DNA from: Candidatus Binatia bacterium
GTDB lineage: Bacteria; Desulfobacterota; Binatia; UBA12015
Assembly (NCBI GenBank): GCA_036563615.1
Contig: DATCMB010000013.1
Span: forward strand, 62,001 to 126,000
Length of the DNA: 64,000 nucleotides
Direction of reading: 5' to 3'
Shown in pieces: positions 18,701 through 27,127 of the stretch; within the stretch, counting starts at the first letter, position 1, and the number at the start of each line of letters is the position of its first letter. The notes beneath the pieces are model-generated. The model saw nothing but the letters and a program-made list of their open reading frames with translations, did no database searches and was not told the DNA's origin. The translations under genes were made by a program, and so were the position numbers.

Positions 18701-20368
18701 CGCGAGCGGCACGAACCTTCCGGTTGCGCCGTCGCGACGGCGCACGCGCACCTCGCCGCAGCCGACCGCGGTCGTCGGGTTGGTCGTCGCGATGAGACGG
18801 CCGTCCGGGCTCACGGCGACGCCGAGCGCCTGATCGAGGAGCCCGCTCGGCGCCTGGAAGCCGACCGCGGGCTCGCGGAAGTAGACGAGCGTGCCGTCGA
18901 TCGCGATCGGCTTGCGGTCGACGCCCGGGAACGGGCTGCCGACGAGCGCCGCGGCGGGCGACGTCGGCGTGAGCTCCTCGCCGCTCGCGGTGAGGACGCG
19001 CAGCACGTCGTCGGTCGCGGGCTCGCCGTCGCCGTCGAGATCGAGCCCACCCTGCTGCGCCTCGGACTCGAGGAAGGCGACCAGACCGTCCGCCGTCTCG
19101 ACGACGCCGCCGGTGATGGGATTGACGATCGGCGAGGCGGCGCGTCCGGTGAGGGTGCTGGTGAACGTCGGCACGTCGACGATCTGCACGACGTCGTCGT
19201 CGGTGTCGGCGTCGGGGCTGAACGGCGGCCCGTTCAGGTTGCCCTCGATCGATTCGTCGCGCGCGAACGCGGCGGTGGTCGAGGACGCGCGCAGATTCGC
19301 GAGCGGAACCGCGACGCCGGGCTCGACGGTGTAGCGACCTGCGTCAATCACAACAGGGCCGCGTCCGTTGCTCGTGCGCAGGTACGTGAGGTCGAAGATC
19401 GGCGGCGCGCCGTCGAGCGAGCGCGCGACGCGCACGATGCCCTCGGCGCCGTCGCTCGCGCCGAACACCTCGTTGCCGGCGTCGGTCGCGCGGAGAAGCG
19501 GCGGCACCGGGCGGCCGTCGATGGTGAACGAGCGCACCCACTTCGAGTCGGGGATCGCGATCGGCTGTCCGGAGCCCTGGAAGGCGTCGATCGTCGTCGA
19601 GCCGGAGAGCAGCGCGGCGACCGGCGCGGCGGGTCCGAGCGGCAGCACGTCGCGGTAGTCGAACGGGATCAGCAGCGAGCCGCTGCCGTCGAGCGCCGCG
19701 AGCACGCGGGTCGAGGGATCGTCGATCAGCTCCTGGAAGACGTTCGGCGGCGGCAGCACCGTGAAGTTCCGGAAGATGGTTTCGGGCGCCTTGTCGCAGG
19801 TCGTGTCGGGACGCGGCTGGAAGAGCGGGCCGATCAGCGCGACGGTCTCGCCGCCGTTCGTGACGCGGATCTCGGCCGGGCCCGCGAGGCCGTCGGGATG
19901 GAGGGCGCTCGTCGTCGACGGCATCGGAAAGCGCAGCGTCAAGCATGGACCCGGCGGCGCGGCGCACTCCTCGACGGCGATGCCGGAGGTCACGGCGACG
20001 ACCGCCTGCGGATCGCCCGCCGGCAGGAAGGTGATCGTCACGACGTTGCTGGTCGGCGTGGTGTGGAAGCCCTGGCCAGGATCGCAGGCGTCGAGCGAGA
20101 TCGTCACCTCGTCGCCCGGTGCGGCGATCGGGCTGCGGACGCTGCCCTGCGTCGAGGGGAACGCGCTCTGCGCGGGCGGGATGATGTTGCACAGCGCGTG
20201 CGCGCTCCGCGCGCCCGCGAGCACGGCGAGCAGCGCCGCCGCCGTCGTCAAGAATACCAGCGGACGCGGGCGCAGGCTGCGCCGCGCGCTCGGGCGTCGC
20301 CGCTCCTCGGCGGCGACGGCCGGCTCGTCCGCTGCGCCCTCGATCGGACTCGGCTGCTTCCGGTCCAT
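15719..20368 (-). CDS. Giant secreted beta-propeller protein with duplicated Cys-rich C-terminal domain
   Basis: 1549-residue exported protein. The ATG at 20368 follows GAGGAGG and gives an N-terminus with a single hydrophobic helix (LVFLTTAAALLAVLAGARSA). The centre (about 500-880) has YVTN/lactonase-type propeller blades with repeated SPDGR.VY motifs (for example SPDGRHVYVAVEGSSRIAVF). Several calcium-binding type-3-like repeats follow (DTDGDGVFDAKDLC, DQRDSDGDGLGDACDP, about 1250-1275). The end is two copies of a domain of about 120 residues, starting CQDAIGR (about 1305) and CQKVIGR (about 1435), each with CLDR...G and later Cys pairs. Probably extracellular or surface-bound; ligand unknown. 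Other DLDGDGD stretches suggest further calcium sites. The desaturase gene follows one base after its stop. Confidence 0.85.
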   Translation of the reverse strand: MDRKQPSPIEGAADEPAVAAEERRRPSARRSLRPRPLVFLTTAAALLAVLAGARSAHALCNIIPPAQSAFPSTQGSVRSPIAAPGDEVTISLDACDPGQGFHTTPTSNVVTITFLPAGDPQAVVAVTSGIAVEECAAPPGPCLTLRFPMPSTTSALHPDGLAGPAEIRVTNGGETVALIGPLFQPRPDTTCDKAPETIFRNFTVLPPPNVFQELIDDPSTRVLAALDGSGSLLIPFDYRDVLPLGPAAPVAALLSGSTTIDAFQGSGQPIAIPDSKWVRSFTIDGRPVPPLLRATDAGNEVFGASDGAEGIVRVARSLDGAPPIFDLTYLRTSNGRGPVVIDAGRYTVEPGVAVPLANLRASSTTAAFARDESIEGNLNGPPFSPDADTDDDVVQIVDVPTFTSTLTGRAASPIVNPITGGVVETADGLVAFLESEAQQGGLDLDGDGEPATDDVLRVLTASGEELTPTSPAAALVGSPFPGVDRKPIAIDGTLVYFREPAVGFQAPSGLLDQALGVAVSPDGRLIATTNPTTAVGCGEVRVRRRDGATGRFVPLALPGTRTTCGVTNGVDDVVFSPSGRLLYTAAPTAGRVAAFRVDASPETISVGGGIAETSVAVPGASRLAVTPFTPDGTVLARRASLYATSIVEDSITAFDVSESDIEVQPTLGLARIVQNAASCIPTATRECLANLVNPRGVATSPDGRHVYVAVEGSSRIAVFTRLIGSAVINRVQELVDDGNGGPLLANPFDVAVSPDGRFVYALSGTEDGITIFSRDAGTGLLTFVGTVPQGIDADGIGGGRSVEVSPDGIGLYYVNSAAQVVVFARNTATGLLTFDRRVGGGFSGLTSVGLAISPDSEHVYVQNGNQDAGDLFSRESRLRAFDVATGATRPGLDAQTSSAKLASVAAGHAAFIRPSEALGMLLPSVSLYDAASDALLELHPASAFGNKVALSAQILAVAAPEKVFVGNADSDGTIDEDTLVVASLATPAAPPAVVGVDAIEVGATDVCVGGAFAGDACDGDGDCPGGACRGVAVATYGNKVIDFESGAEDVSLAIQRSGVPGFVGVGRNVVDFEASGNLIAFRDRETGVFRVNCSDPNELAYDNPDGDCTDIVMRVYDLVTNQVLDTNQATVRCEQPGCEPGLPYKILCSTSSDGRRSCDAVAFLTREQDQGGQDLDGDGDANDTVVQIFNVRTARRQVVSTRGQFRMPPLPTTFLGEPILYQEAHEADLGRDVNEDGDQNDVVVLVDGDTDGDGVFDAKDLCVEQPDPDQRDSDGDGLGDACDPTPRCPPVAPPAPPKPPAAANACQDAIGRGTQKLFKTYAKALSSCLDRFASGRVTGDPDVACRAQSGFGGSTPGLPTDPATASRITRALSALETTLARQCTPAVLAQLDACATTVPALVTCLRRQAALAAIEVSEVAYGNLVRITDAKRLRCQKVIGRQAVNYTSVAGDALRACLDRVNDGKLAGDAAQLCLGADGPLGVISPTDTRTARKLATAEQRLRSALAQPCAGQAAPLDACGDDPASVATCARCSGYREALGLIEASYGP
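19937..19949 (+). repeat. Copy 1 of the 13-mer CGTCAAGCATGGA
   Basis: Exact copy inside the giant secreted-protein gene, where the minus strand reads Pro-Cys-Leu-Thr with the rare Leu codon TTG. Identical copies lie at 50121 and 53867. Confidence 0.8.
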
Positions 20369-20703
20369 CGTCGCCTCCTCGCGGTGGGGCCTACCGACCT
20401 GCGTACTCCTGTACGGCGGTGCTTGTCGACGATGTTCGCGGGACGCCATCGGCGCGCGGGGGAGCAGCCTGCGTGCCGGACGTTGCGGCGCGCTGCGTGT
20501 CCGTGCGGCGTGCGCTGGGCGCGGGGCGGGCGTCGGGGTGGGGTCCGCTCGATATATCGCGTCGACATTGCGCCGTGCTTGAAGACGCGACGGAGGGCGC
20601 TCGCGATTGCGTCGCGCCGTTGCCGCATGTCGAAGCCGGCACGCGAGACCTTCGTGCTGACGCGACGCGCGAGCGTCGCTGCCGGTGGGCGCCTTGCGCG
20701 GCG
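20369..20703. other. Gene-free stretch, 335 bases
   Basis: Upstream of the giant secreted-protein gene and downstream of the Asp-box lipoprotein gene, both on the minus strand. It holds two GC hairpins (CGCGACG 20586-20592 / CGTCGCG 20610-20616; and the one at 20662-20679). No small gene is convincing; the promoter of the secreted-protein gene should lie here but I could not place it. Confidence 0.5.
20662..20679 (-). terminator. Hairpin downstream of the Asp-box lipoprotein gene
   Basis: Perfect 7-bp stem GCGACGC / GCGTCGC with a GCGA tetraloop, 24 bases past the stop codon at 20704. There is no T-tract, so activity as a terminator is uncertain. Confidence 0.4.
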
Positions 20704-21828
20704 TCAGGGCACGAAGGTGACGTCCGTCAAGAGACTCACGTCCTGCGGCACGGATGCTTTCTGCCAGCCTTGGGGGCCAGGTACGAGGACGAGGTGGGTT
20801 TGCCGGTCGTTGTCGTCGCGCTCCTCGCCCACGGCCAGTGCACCGCTCGGGCCGTACTTGACGCCCCAGATCTTGCCCGAGTTGGTCGGCGGCAGCTCGA
20901 CTTGCGTCCAGGTCTGGCCGCCGTCGCTCGTCTCGAGCAGGACAGGGCCATCTCCGCCTGCGATGCCTTCGTTCGCATTGCGGAACGAGACGGAGCGCAA
21001 CGCTCCCGACAAGGGTGGAAGGTTGGCGGAGAGATCGATCCAGGTGCCGCCGGCGTCCTTCGAGTGGAACAGCTCGCCCTCCTCACCGACGATCCAGATC
21101 AGCGAGTCGCCGACGCAGGCGACCCCATTCCCCTTGGGCGCTCGTTCGAACCTGTCCGTGATGTCGTGCCAGGTTTCGCCACCGTCGACGCTCAGGAGGA
21201 CGATCGCGCCTCTCGTCCCGTTGCCCACGGCAATCGCGGTCCCGTCTTCCAGGAAGCAAGCATCCCACAAGGTGCCGTTCGCGAGCGCCGGATTGTCCGA
21301 GGGAAGGATCAGCCCCACGTTCCAGAACTGTCCGGCGTCCGCCGTGACCAAGATGATGGGCCCGTGATTGAGCGAGTTGTCCCCCCACGCGCCGACGGCG
21401 ATTCCTTCCGTCGAGCTACGGAACCGAACGGCGTACAGATCCGACAGGTAGCCGTCGTTCGCGATGTTGTCGTTCTGCGAGTTCCAGCTCCCGCCGCCGT
21501 CGGTCGTGATCCTGAGCGACGACCACCCGACCGCCCATCCAGTCTGCGGCGACACGAAGTCGACGCTCCACAGCTGAAGGTCGTTGTCCAAGAGCAGGTT
21601 CCACGTGAGGCCGCCATCGCTCGACTCCACGATGGCTCCGCTCTGCCCGTCTCTTCCGTGGTAGCCGCCCACGGCGACCGCACGGACGTTCGTCGGTGTC
21701 GGCGTGACCGTCGGGACCGGGGAGCTCGGCGGATCGCCAGGAAGCGTCGGAGCGCCGTTGCGATCGCCACAAGCGAAAACTCCGACGACGAGCACGATGA
21801 GACCGTAACGGATGAGCGCTGCATGCAT
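20704..21828 (-). CDS. Asp-box (BNR/Ycf48-like) beta-propeller lipoprotein
   Basis: 374-residue lipoprotein. The ATG at 21828 gives a signal peptide ending in a lipobox (GLIVLVVGVFAC, lipidated Cys at about 20). A Pro/Thr linker (TPTPTNVR) follows, then a propeller with six Asp-box motifs: SSDGGLTW, TTDGGGSW, TADAGQFW, SVDGGETW, SKDAGGTW and TSDGGQTW. Such propellers resemble the Ycf48/Hcf136 assembly-factor family and sortilin-like folds; they bind proteins or glycans and are not usually catalytic. The gene looks less GC-rich than its neighbours and uses more codons ending in A or T, a hint of transfer. Intergenic gaps of over 300 bases isolate it on both sides. Function not assigned. Confidence 0.85.
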   Translation of the reverse strand: MHAALIRYGLIVLVVGVFACGDRNGAPTLPGDPPSSPVPTVTPTPTNVRAVAVGGYHGRDGQSGAIVESSDGGLTWNLLLDNDLQLWSVDFVSPQTGWAVGWSSLRITTDGGGSWNSQNDNIANDGYLSDLYAVRFRSSTEGIAVGAWGDNSLNHGPIILVTADAGQFWNVGLILPSDNPALANGTLWDACFLEDGTAIAVGNGTRGAIVLLSVDGGETWHDITDRFERAPKGNGVACVGDSLIWIVGEEGELFHSKDAGGTWIDLSANLPPLSGALRSVSFRNANEGIAGGDGPVLLETSDGGQTWTQVELPPTNSGKIWGVKYGPSGALAVGEERDDNDRQTHLVLVPGPQGWQKASVPQDVSLLTDVTFVP

Positions 21829-22312
21829 GGCGGTGCACTTCGGAGCCCGGTCGCTGAGCGCACGCGACAATCGCAACGCGAGAGGCGGTTCGAGCGAGTT
21901 CCGAGCTGACCGTGCTGAGATACGTCCCGCCAGCTCGACGTGTCAACGCGGAAAATTACGCAGCGACCGCCTCCATCAGCGCAGCGATGCGACCGCTCAC
22001 ATCCCATGCGACAGCGGCCGCTCTAGCGCGCTCACCAGCACGCACGACTCATTTCCCATCTCCATCGCCTGCGCGTCGCGCCGACGTCAGCGCGCAGCGG
22101 CCACCTCCAAAGCGGCACGCGCGCGTAACCGTGCGGTCACCACGAACGCCGCGCCACCGCAGCAAGCGGAGCGCCCACCGGCACCAACGTTGCGGCGTCG
22201 GTCCGATCCGGCGCGCCGCGCACACCGTCACACGAGCCGCAGCGACGGTCCTAAACGGCGGCACACGAGCCCGGGCCGCTGCGCACACGCAGCCCGCACC
22301 GCCGCCGCGCGC
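21829..22312. other. Gene-free stretch, 484 bases, containing a dispersed repeat
   Basis: Between the start of the Asp-box lipoprotein gene and the end of the glycosyltransferase gene. It contains copy A of the dispersed repeat (22052-22188) and a dyad GCTGCG-CACA-CGCAGC (22278-22293) that could end transcription of the glycosyltransferase gene. The first 150 bases are comparatively AT-rich and presumably hold the lipoprotein promoter, which I could not place. Confidence 0.5.
22052..22188 (+). repeat. Dispersed intergenic repeat, copy A
   Basis: Shares three ordered blocks with copy B: TTCCCATC plus GCGTCG leading to CCGACGTCAGCGCGCAGCGG (22081-22100), then CGGTCACCACGA..GCC (22133 on), GCCACCG..GCAAGCGGAGCGC and CCACCGGCAC.AAC (to 22188). 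It lacks the central hairpin insert of copy B. No open reading frame is shared, so it acts or spreads as DNA or RNA. Confidence 0.7.
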
Positions 22313-23821
22313 TCACCACGGCAGCATCACCGGCTCGAGCGCGCAGACCTCCGCCCGCAACCGATCGCGCGACCCCAGCGGCGGACGCAGCACCGCGAGC
22401 GTGCGGTTGCGCATCTCGATCGACGAGCCCGTCGCGCGCGCGAGCTCGTCCGCCGACTGCGCGAGCGTGATCACCCGCAAGCCGACGCGCGCGTCCCCAC
22501 GCACCGGACAACGCCCGCCGCAGGCGCAGAGCAGCGGCTTCGCGTAGAAGCCGAGCACCTTGGTGATGCCCGGCATGCCCTCCTGCGGCACGTCGGACGC
22601 GATCCACACCTCGGCGTTCTCGGGCAGCGCGCTCGCCACCTCGACCGCCTCGGCGCGCATCCGGTTCGACTCCTCGGTGGACTTCTCGCGCGCGACCATT
22701 GCCACCACGATCGCCGCGACGGCGGCGACCGCCGAGAGCTGCGCGAGCAGCCGCGGGCGGCTGCGCGCGATCCGACCGAGCGTCACGCCGGCCGCCACCG
22801 CGAGCATCGGGTAGAGCGGCGCCAGGTAGCGCGGACGCCGCACCGACGCGGCCGTGGTGACGGCCATCACCAGCGCGCCGTACGAGAGCCAGGCGCGCGC
22901 CGCCGGATCCTCCGCCCAGCGCCGCACGAGCGTCACGATGCCAGCGAGCGCGAACGGCAGCCACGGCCAGTACGACTCGAGCAGCTTGACGAAGTACCAG
23001 AGCGGCCGGCGACGGACGTCGGGCGAGTCGACCAGCACGCCGCCGATCTGGCCGCGGAAGTAGACCTCGGCGTAGCCCGTTCCCTCGGTGATGCGCGCCC
23101 AGGTCCACGGGCCGACCGTCACGACGAACACGAGCGCCGCGACCGGGATCCAGCGCGAGCGAAGTCGCGCCAGGAGCAGACCGTCGCGCCACCACAGAAT
23201 CGGCGCGATCGCGACCGCGAACAGCCCCTGCGGTCCCTTCGACATCCAGCCGCCCGCGGCCGCGATGCCGAGCAGCAAGATCGCGTCGGGGCGCGACAGC
23301 GAGAGGTACGCCGCGTACACGCCGAGCAGCAGCCAGAACGTCAGCAAGCTCTCGAGGTGCACGCCGCGCGTCCAGTGCACGACCTCGGGCGTAGTCACGT
23401 ACGCGAGCCCGGCGGCGAAGGCCGCCGCGGGGTCGAAGCCCATGCGTCGGCAGATCGCGAGCAGCAGCAGCGCGTTCAGCACGCCGAGCAGACCCGAGGC
23501 GAGCTGCGCCGACACGGTGCTGAAGCCGACCAGCTCGAACACGCCGGCCGTGAGCCAGAAGAAGAGCGGCGGCTTGTTCAGGTAGGGCAGCCCGTTGAAG
23601 CTCAGGTGCGTGAGCTCACCGGTCTGCGCGACGGTCTTCGCGATCGCGGCGTACATCGCGGCGTCGCCGTGCAGCGGACGGTCGCCGGACCACGGCGTGA
23701 ACAGCAGCAGCGCGATCCCCGCCAGCGCCGGCACGTGCCACCACGCGCGGGCCGGCGCGCGCGTACTCGCGAGCGCCGTCGCGTCCGACGCGGGACGCGC
23801 CTGCACCTGGTCCAACGTCAT
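22313..23821 (-). CDS. GT39/ArnT-like membrane glycosyltransferase
   Basis: 502-residue polytopic protein of the PMT/ArnT superfamily, which transfers a sugar from a polyprenyl-phosphate carrier to protein or lipid on the outer face of the inner membrane. About ten hydrophobic helices are visible. The first periplasmic loop has the catalytic acidic residue in GDAAMYAAIAKTV, and LPYLNKPPLFFWL matches the family's KPP motif. The C-terminal 120 residues form a soluble domain with a CACGGRC cluster. The ATG at 23821 has GGGAGGAAG just upstream. It is divergent from the phosphofructokinase gene. Donor and acceptor are unknown. Confidence 0.85.
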   Translation of the reverse strand: MTLDQVQARPASDATALASTRAPARAWWHVPALAGIALLLFTPWSGDRPLHGDAAMYAAIAKTVAQTGELTHLSFNGLPYLNKPPLFFWLTAGVFELVGFSTVSAQLASGLLGVLNALLLLAICRRMGFDPAAAFAAGLAYVTTPEVVHWTRGVHLESLLTFWLLLGVYAAYLSLSRPDAILLLGIAAAGGWMSKGPQGLFAVAIAPILWWRDGLLLARLRSRWIPVAALVFVVTVGPWTWARITEGTGYAEVYFRGQIGGVLVDSPDVRRRPLWYFVKLLESYWPWLPFALAGIVTLVRRWAEDPAARAWLSYGALVMAVTTAASVRRPRYLAPLYPMLAVAAGVTLGRIARSRPRLLAQLSAVAAVAAIVVAMVAREKSTEESNRMRAEAVEVASALPENAEVWIASDVPQEGMPGITKVLGFYAKPLLCACGGRCPVRGDARVGLRVITLAQSADELARATGSSIEMRNRTLAVLRPPLGSRDRLRAEVCALEPVMLPW

Positions 23822-23868
23822 CGCTTCCTCCCGTCGCGTCGGAGTCGGCGAACGTAGCGAAGGCCGTG

Positions 23869-23897
23869 TTTACGTTCCACGCCGGGGCCTCTAAGAT
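23869..23897 (+). promoter_or_regulatory. Putative sigma-70 promoter of the phosphofructokinase gene
   Basis: TTTACG (23869-23874), exactly 17 nt, TAAGAT (23892-23897). Transcription would start near 23904, only a few bases before the GTG at 23908, implying a leaderless or nearly leaderless mRNA. Confidence 0.5.
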
Positions 23898-23907
23898 CCT
23901 TCGCAGC

Positions 23908-25275
23908 GTGGCAACGCAAGCAGACGCAGACGATCGCGGCAGCAGCAGACGCCGCACCGACTGGCCGACGGCCGAGGAGCTCACGGTCGCGACCGTCGGG
24001 CCCTGCGAATACCCCTCGCCGATCCCGCCGCGCGGCGAGCCCTTCGTCGACGACGCAGACCGCGTGCTGCTCTGCCAGACGCGCCTCGAGCTCGAGCCGT
24101 TCCTCCGGTCCGGCGCGGAGCCGCCGAGCTTCGAGCCCGCCGGCCCGCGCGAGCGCATCGCGTTCGATCCCAAGGAGCTCGTCTGCGGGGTCGTGACGTG
24201 CGGCGGCCTCTGCCCGGGGCTCAACAACGTCGTGCGCGCGATCGTGCTGAGCGCGACCTACGCGTACGGCGTCAAGCAAATTCTCGGCTTCCGCTACGGC
24301 TTCGCCGGACTCGCGGCGAACAGCCCGTACGAGCCGATCGAGCTCACGCCGCGCGTCGTCGACACGCTGCACGAGCAGGGCGGCACGCTGCTCGGCTCCT
24401 CACGCGGTCCGCAGGACGTCGGCGGCATGGTCGACACCCTCGAGCGGCTCGGCGTCGGCGCGCTGTTCGTGCTCGGCGGCGACGGCGGTCTGCGCGGCGC
24501 GCAGGCGATCCATCAGGAGATCGCGCGCCGCGGACGCAAGATCGCGGTGGTCGGCGTGCCGAAGACGATCGACAACGATCTCCAGTGGACGTGGCGCACG
24601 TTCGGCTTCTCGACCGCGGTCGAGGCCGCGCGCTCGATCATCCAGGCGGCGCACGTCGAGGCGCGCGCGGCGTGGAACGGTGTGGGGCTCGTCAAGCTGA
24701 TGGGTCGGCACTCGGGCTTCATCGCCGCGCACGCGACGCTCGCGAACAGCGACGTCAACTTCTGCCTCGTGCCCGAGGTGCCGCTCGTGCTCGAGGGCGA
24801 GGGCGGCTTCCTGCCCGCGCTCGAGCGGCGGCTCGACGAGCGTCACCACGCGGTGGTGGTGGTGGCGGAGGGCACCGGTCAGGACCTCGCGTCCGCCGGC
24901 AAGCCCGTGCAGTACGACGCGTCGGGCAACGTCAAGCTCGCCGACATCGGCGTCTTCCTGCGCGACGCGATCACCCGCTGGTTCGCTGCGCGCAGCAAGC
25001 CGGTGACGATCCGCTACTTCGACCCGACCTATTACATCCGCAGCCTGCCGGCGAACCCGATGGACGCGCAGTTCTGCTTGACGCTCGGACAGCACGCGGT
25101 GCACGCGGCGCTCGCCGGGCGGACCAACATGGTGGTCTGCGCCTGGAGCAACCGCTTCGCGAACGTGCCGATCCCGCTCGTGGTCGCCGAGCGCCGCTAC
25201 CTCGACCCCGCGGGCGAGGAGTGGCAGCGCGTGCTCGAGGCGACGGGGCAGCGGGCGTACCTGCACGCGGTCTGA
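23908..25275 (+). CDS. pfk: ATP-dependent 6-phosphofructokinase, plant/trypanosome-type
   Basis: 455-residue phosphofructokinase forming fructose 1,6-bisphosphate. The active site is recognisable: FVLGGDGG (about 190), VPKTIDND (about 218), TFGFSTAVEAARSII, KLMGRHSGFIA (about 265) and VVAEGTGQD. A Gly follows GGD where pyrophosphate-dependent enzymes have Asp, which favours ATP as donor. The PKTIDND form and the long N-terminal extension match the plant and trypanosomatid ATP-PFK clade, not E. coli PfkA. The GTG at 23908 is chosen because a promoter-like sequence ends at 23897; a GTG at 23866 would lie upstream of that promoter. It converges on pckG, so glycolytic and gluconeogenic key enzymes face each other. 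Confidence 0.9.
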   Translation: MATQADADDRGSSRRRTDWPTAEELTVATVGPCEYPSPIPPRGEPFVDDADRVLLCQTRLELEPFLRSGAEPPSFEPAGPRERIAFDPKELVCGVVTCGGLCPGLNNVVRAIVLSATYAYGVKQILGFRYGFAGLAANSPYEPIELTPRVVDTLHEQGGTLLGSSRGPQDVGGMVDTLERLGVGALFVLGGDGGLRGAQAIHQEIARRGRKIAVVGVPKTIDNDLQWTWRTFGFSTAVEAARSIIQAAHVEARAAWNGVGLVKLMGRHSGFIAAHATLANSDVNFCLVPEVPLVLEGEGGFLPALERRLDERHHAVVVVAEGTGQDLASAGKPVQYDASGNVKLADIGVFLRDAITRWFAARSKPVTIRYFDPTYYIRSLPANPMDAQFCLTLGQHAVHAALAGRTNMVVCAWSNRFANVPIPLVVAERRYLDPAGEEWQRVLEATGQRAYLHAV

Positions 25276-25299
25276 GCGGGGATCGCCCGCTCGCCGCGT

Positions 25300-25367
25300 G
25301 CAGCTCACGCCCCGACGTCGCTCACGCCGTGACGCTGCTCACGGCGTGATGCGGCTCACGCCGCGAT
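25300..25367. repeat. Four tandem 17-bp units spanning the pckG stop codon
   Basis: Units at 25300-25316, 25317-25333, 25334-25350 and 25351-25367, each a variant of GCNGCTCACGCCGTGAY. The last unit is the pckG coding end (the minus strand reads Ile-Ala-Ala-stop) and the other three are repeats of it beyond the stop. Each unit repeats the core TCACGCC. Confidence 0.85.
25322..25349. terminator. Bidirectional hairpin between pfk and pckG
   Basis: Perfect 11-bp stem TCACGCCGTGA (25322-25332) / TCACGGCGTGA (25339-25349) with a 6-nt loop, built from units 2 and 3 of the tandem repeat. It lies 47 bases after the pfk stop and just past the pckG stop. Confidence 0.65.
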
Positions 25368-27107
25368 CCGCTTCGCGAGCTCGCGGTGCTCCTGCCAGAT
25401 CCCCTCGGGGGTGTGCGAGCCGAACTTCTCGAAGTAGTCGCGCTGCAGCTCGACCGCCTCGTGCCACTCGCGCGGATCGACGTCGAGCAGCTCGTTGAGG
25501 TCCTTCTCGTCGAGGTCGAGACCGTGCAGGTCGAGCGCGTCGGGCGTCGGCACCCAGCCGATCGCCGTCTTGCGCGCCTTGCCGCGGCCCTCGCAGCGCT
25601 CGAGCACCCACTTCACGACGCGCAGGTTGTCGCCGAAGCCCGGCCACAGGAACTTGCCGTTGGCGTCGGTGCGGAACCAGTTGACGCGGAAGATGCGCGG
25701 CGGGTTGGTGAGCTTCTTTCCGACCTCGAGCCAGTGCCGGAAGTAGTCGCCCATGTTGTAGCCGCAGAACGGCTGCATGGCCATCGAGTCGCGGCGCAGG
25801 ACGCCGACCTTGCCGGTCGCGGCGGCCGTCGTCTCCGACGACAGCGTCGCGCCGAGGAACGTGCCGTGCTGCCAGTTCTCGGCCTCGAAGACGAGCGGCA
25901 CGCGACGCTGACGACGCGCGCCGAACAGGATCGCGCTCACCGGCACGCCGTTCGGGTTCTCCCACTCGGGCGAGATCGACGGACACTGCGCCGCGGGCGC
26001 GGTGAAGCGGCTGTTCGGGTGCGCAGCCTTCTCGCCGCTCTTCGGATCCCACGGACGTCCCTGCCAGTCGAGCATGCCCTCGACGGGCGGATCGTCGTGG
26101 CCCTCCCACCACACGGTGCCGTCCGGCTTCAGCGCAACGTTGGTGAAGATCGTGTTGCGCTGGATGGTCGCCATCGCGTTCGGGTTGGTCTTGCTGCTGG
26201 TGCCCGGGGCGACGCCGAAGAAACCCGCCTCCGGATTGATCGCGTACAGACGACCGTCGGCGCCGGGACGCAGCCAGGCGATGTCGTCACCGACCGTGCG
26301 CACCTCCCAGCCCTTCATCGACGCCGGCGGCACGAGCATCGCGAGGTTGGTCTTGCCGCAGGCGCTCGGGAAGGCGCCGGTCACGTAGTGCGTCTTTCCT
26401 TCCGGCGTGGTGATGCCGACGATCAGCATGTGCTCGGCGAGCCAGCCCTCCTTGCGGCCGAGCGTGCTCGCGATGCGTAGCGCGAGGCACTTCTTGCCGA
26501 GCAGCGCGTTGCCGCCGTAGCCCGAACCCACGCTCCAGATCTCGTTGCGCTCGGGGAAGTGGCAGATGTAGCGGCGGTCCGGCGACAGGTCGCCGAGCGA
26601 GTGCAGGCAGCGCGTGAAGTCGTCGGAGTCGCCGAGGTGCTCGAGCGCGACGTTCCCCATGCGGGTCATGATCCGCATGTTGAGGACGACGTAGATGCTG
26701 TCGGTGATCTCGACGCCGACCTTCGAGAACTTCGAGCCGACCGGGCCCATCAGGAAGGGCACGACGTACATCGTGCGGCCCTTCATCGCGCCCTTGAACA
26801 GCGGCAGCACGCGCTGATCGGCGTCGGCGGGCGACATCCAGTTGTTGGTCGGGCCCGCGTCCTCCTCGTTGGGCGTGCAGATGAAGGTGAGGTGCTCGGT
26901 GCGCGCGACGTCGTTGGGGTCGCTGCGGTGCAAGTAGCAGCCGGGCAGCTTCTCCTGGTTGAGCGGGATCAGCACGCCGGTCTTGACCGCCTCGGCGGTG
27001 AGCCGCTCGCGCTCTTCCTCGGAGCCGTCGCACCAGACGATCCGATCCGGCCGGCACAGCTCGGCCATCTCGTCGACCCACTTCTTCACGTGCGCATTAG
27101 GCTGCAT
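25356..27107 (-). CDS. pckG: Phosphoenolpyruvate carboxykinase (GTP)
   Basis: 583-residue GTP-type PEPCK, converting oxaloacetate and GTP to PEP, CO2 and GDP, the committing step of gluconeogenesis. Family signatures: the kinase-1a loop [13 protein letters not shown] (about 247-259), [14 protein letters not shown], the substrate region [14 protein letters not shown] with the reactive Cys, and the C-terminal [13 protein letters not shown]. Length is normal. The ATG at 27107 has GGAG eight bases upstream. A promoter and two dyads lie in its leader (27128-27217). The stop lies in the last unit of a 17-bp tandem repeat. Convergent with pfk. Confidence 0.97.
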   Translation of the reverse strand: MQPNAHVKKWVDEMAELCRPDRIVWCDGSEEERERLTAEAVKTGVLIPLNQEKLPGCYLHRSDPNDVARTEHLTFICTPNEEDAGPTNNWMSPADADQRVLPLFKGAMKGRTMYVVPFLMGPVGSKFSKVGVEITDSIYVVLNMRIMTRMGNVALEHLGDSDDFTRCLHSLGDLSPDRRYICHFPERNEIWSVGSGYGGNALLGKKCLALRIASTLGRKEGWLAEHMLIVGITTPEGKTHYVTGAFPSACGKTNLAMLVPPASMKGWEVRTVGDDIAWLRPGADGRLYAINPEAGFFGVAPGTSSKTNPNAMATIQRNTIFTNVALKPDGTVWWEGHDDPPVEGMLDWQGRPWDPKSGEKAAHPNSRFTAPAAQCPSISPEWENPNGVPVSAILFGARRQRRVPLVFEAENWQHGTFLGATLSSETTAAATGKVGVLRRDSMAMQPFCGYNMGDYFRHWLEVGKKLTNPPRIFRVNWFRTDANGKFLWPGFGDNLRVVKWVLERCEGRGKARKTAIGWVPTPDALDLHGLDLDEKDLNELLDVDPREWHEAVELQRDYFEKFGSHTPEGIWQEHRELAKRIAA

Positions 27108-27127
27108 GATATCTCCATCGCGGAAAA

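Noticed and set aside
15662..21367. 1901-residue open frame on the plus strand
   Set aside because: It is the antisense shadow of the giant secreted-protein and Asp-box genes: Arg/Val/Asp-rich, no domains, spans two real genes and their gap. High GC leaves few stop codons.
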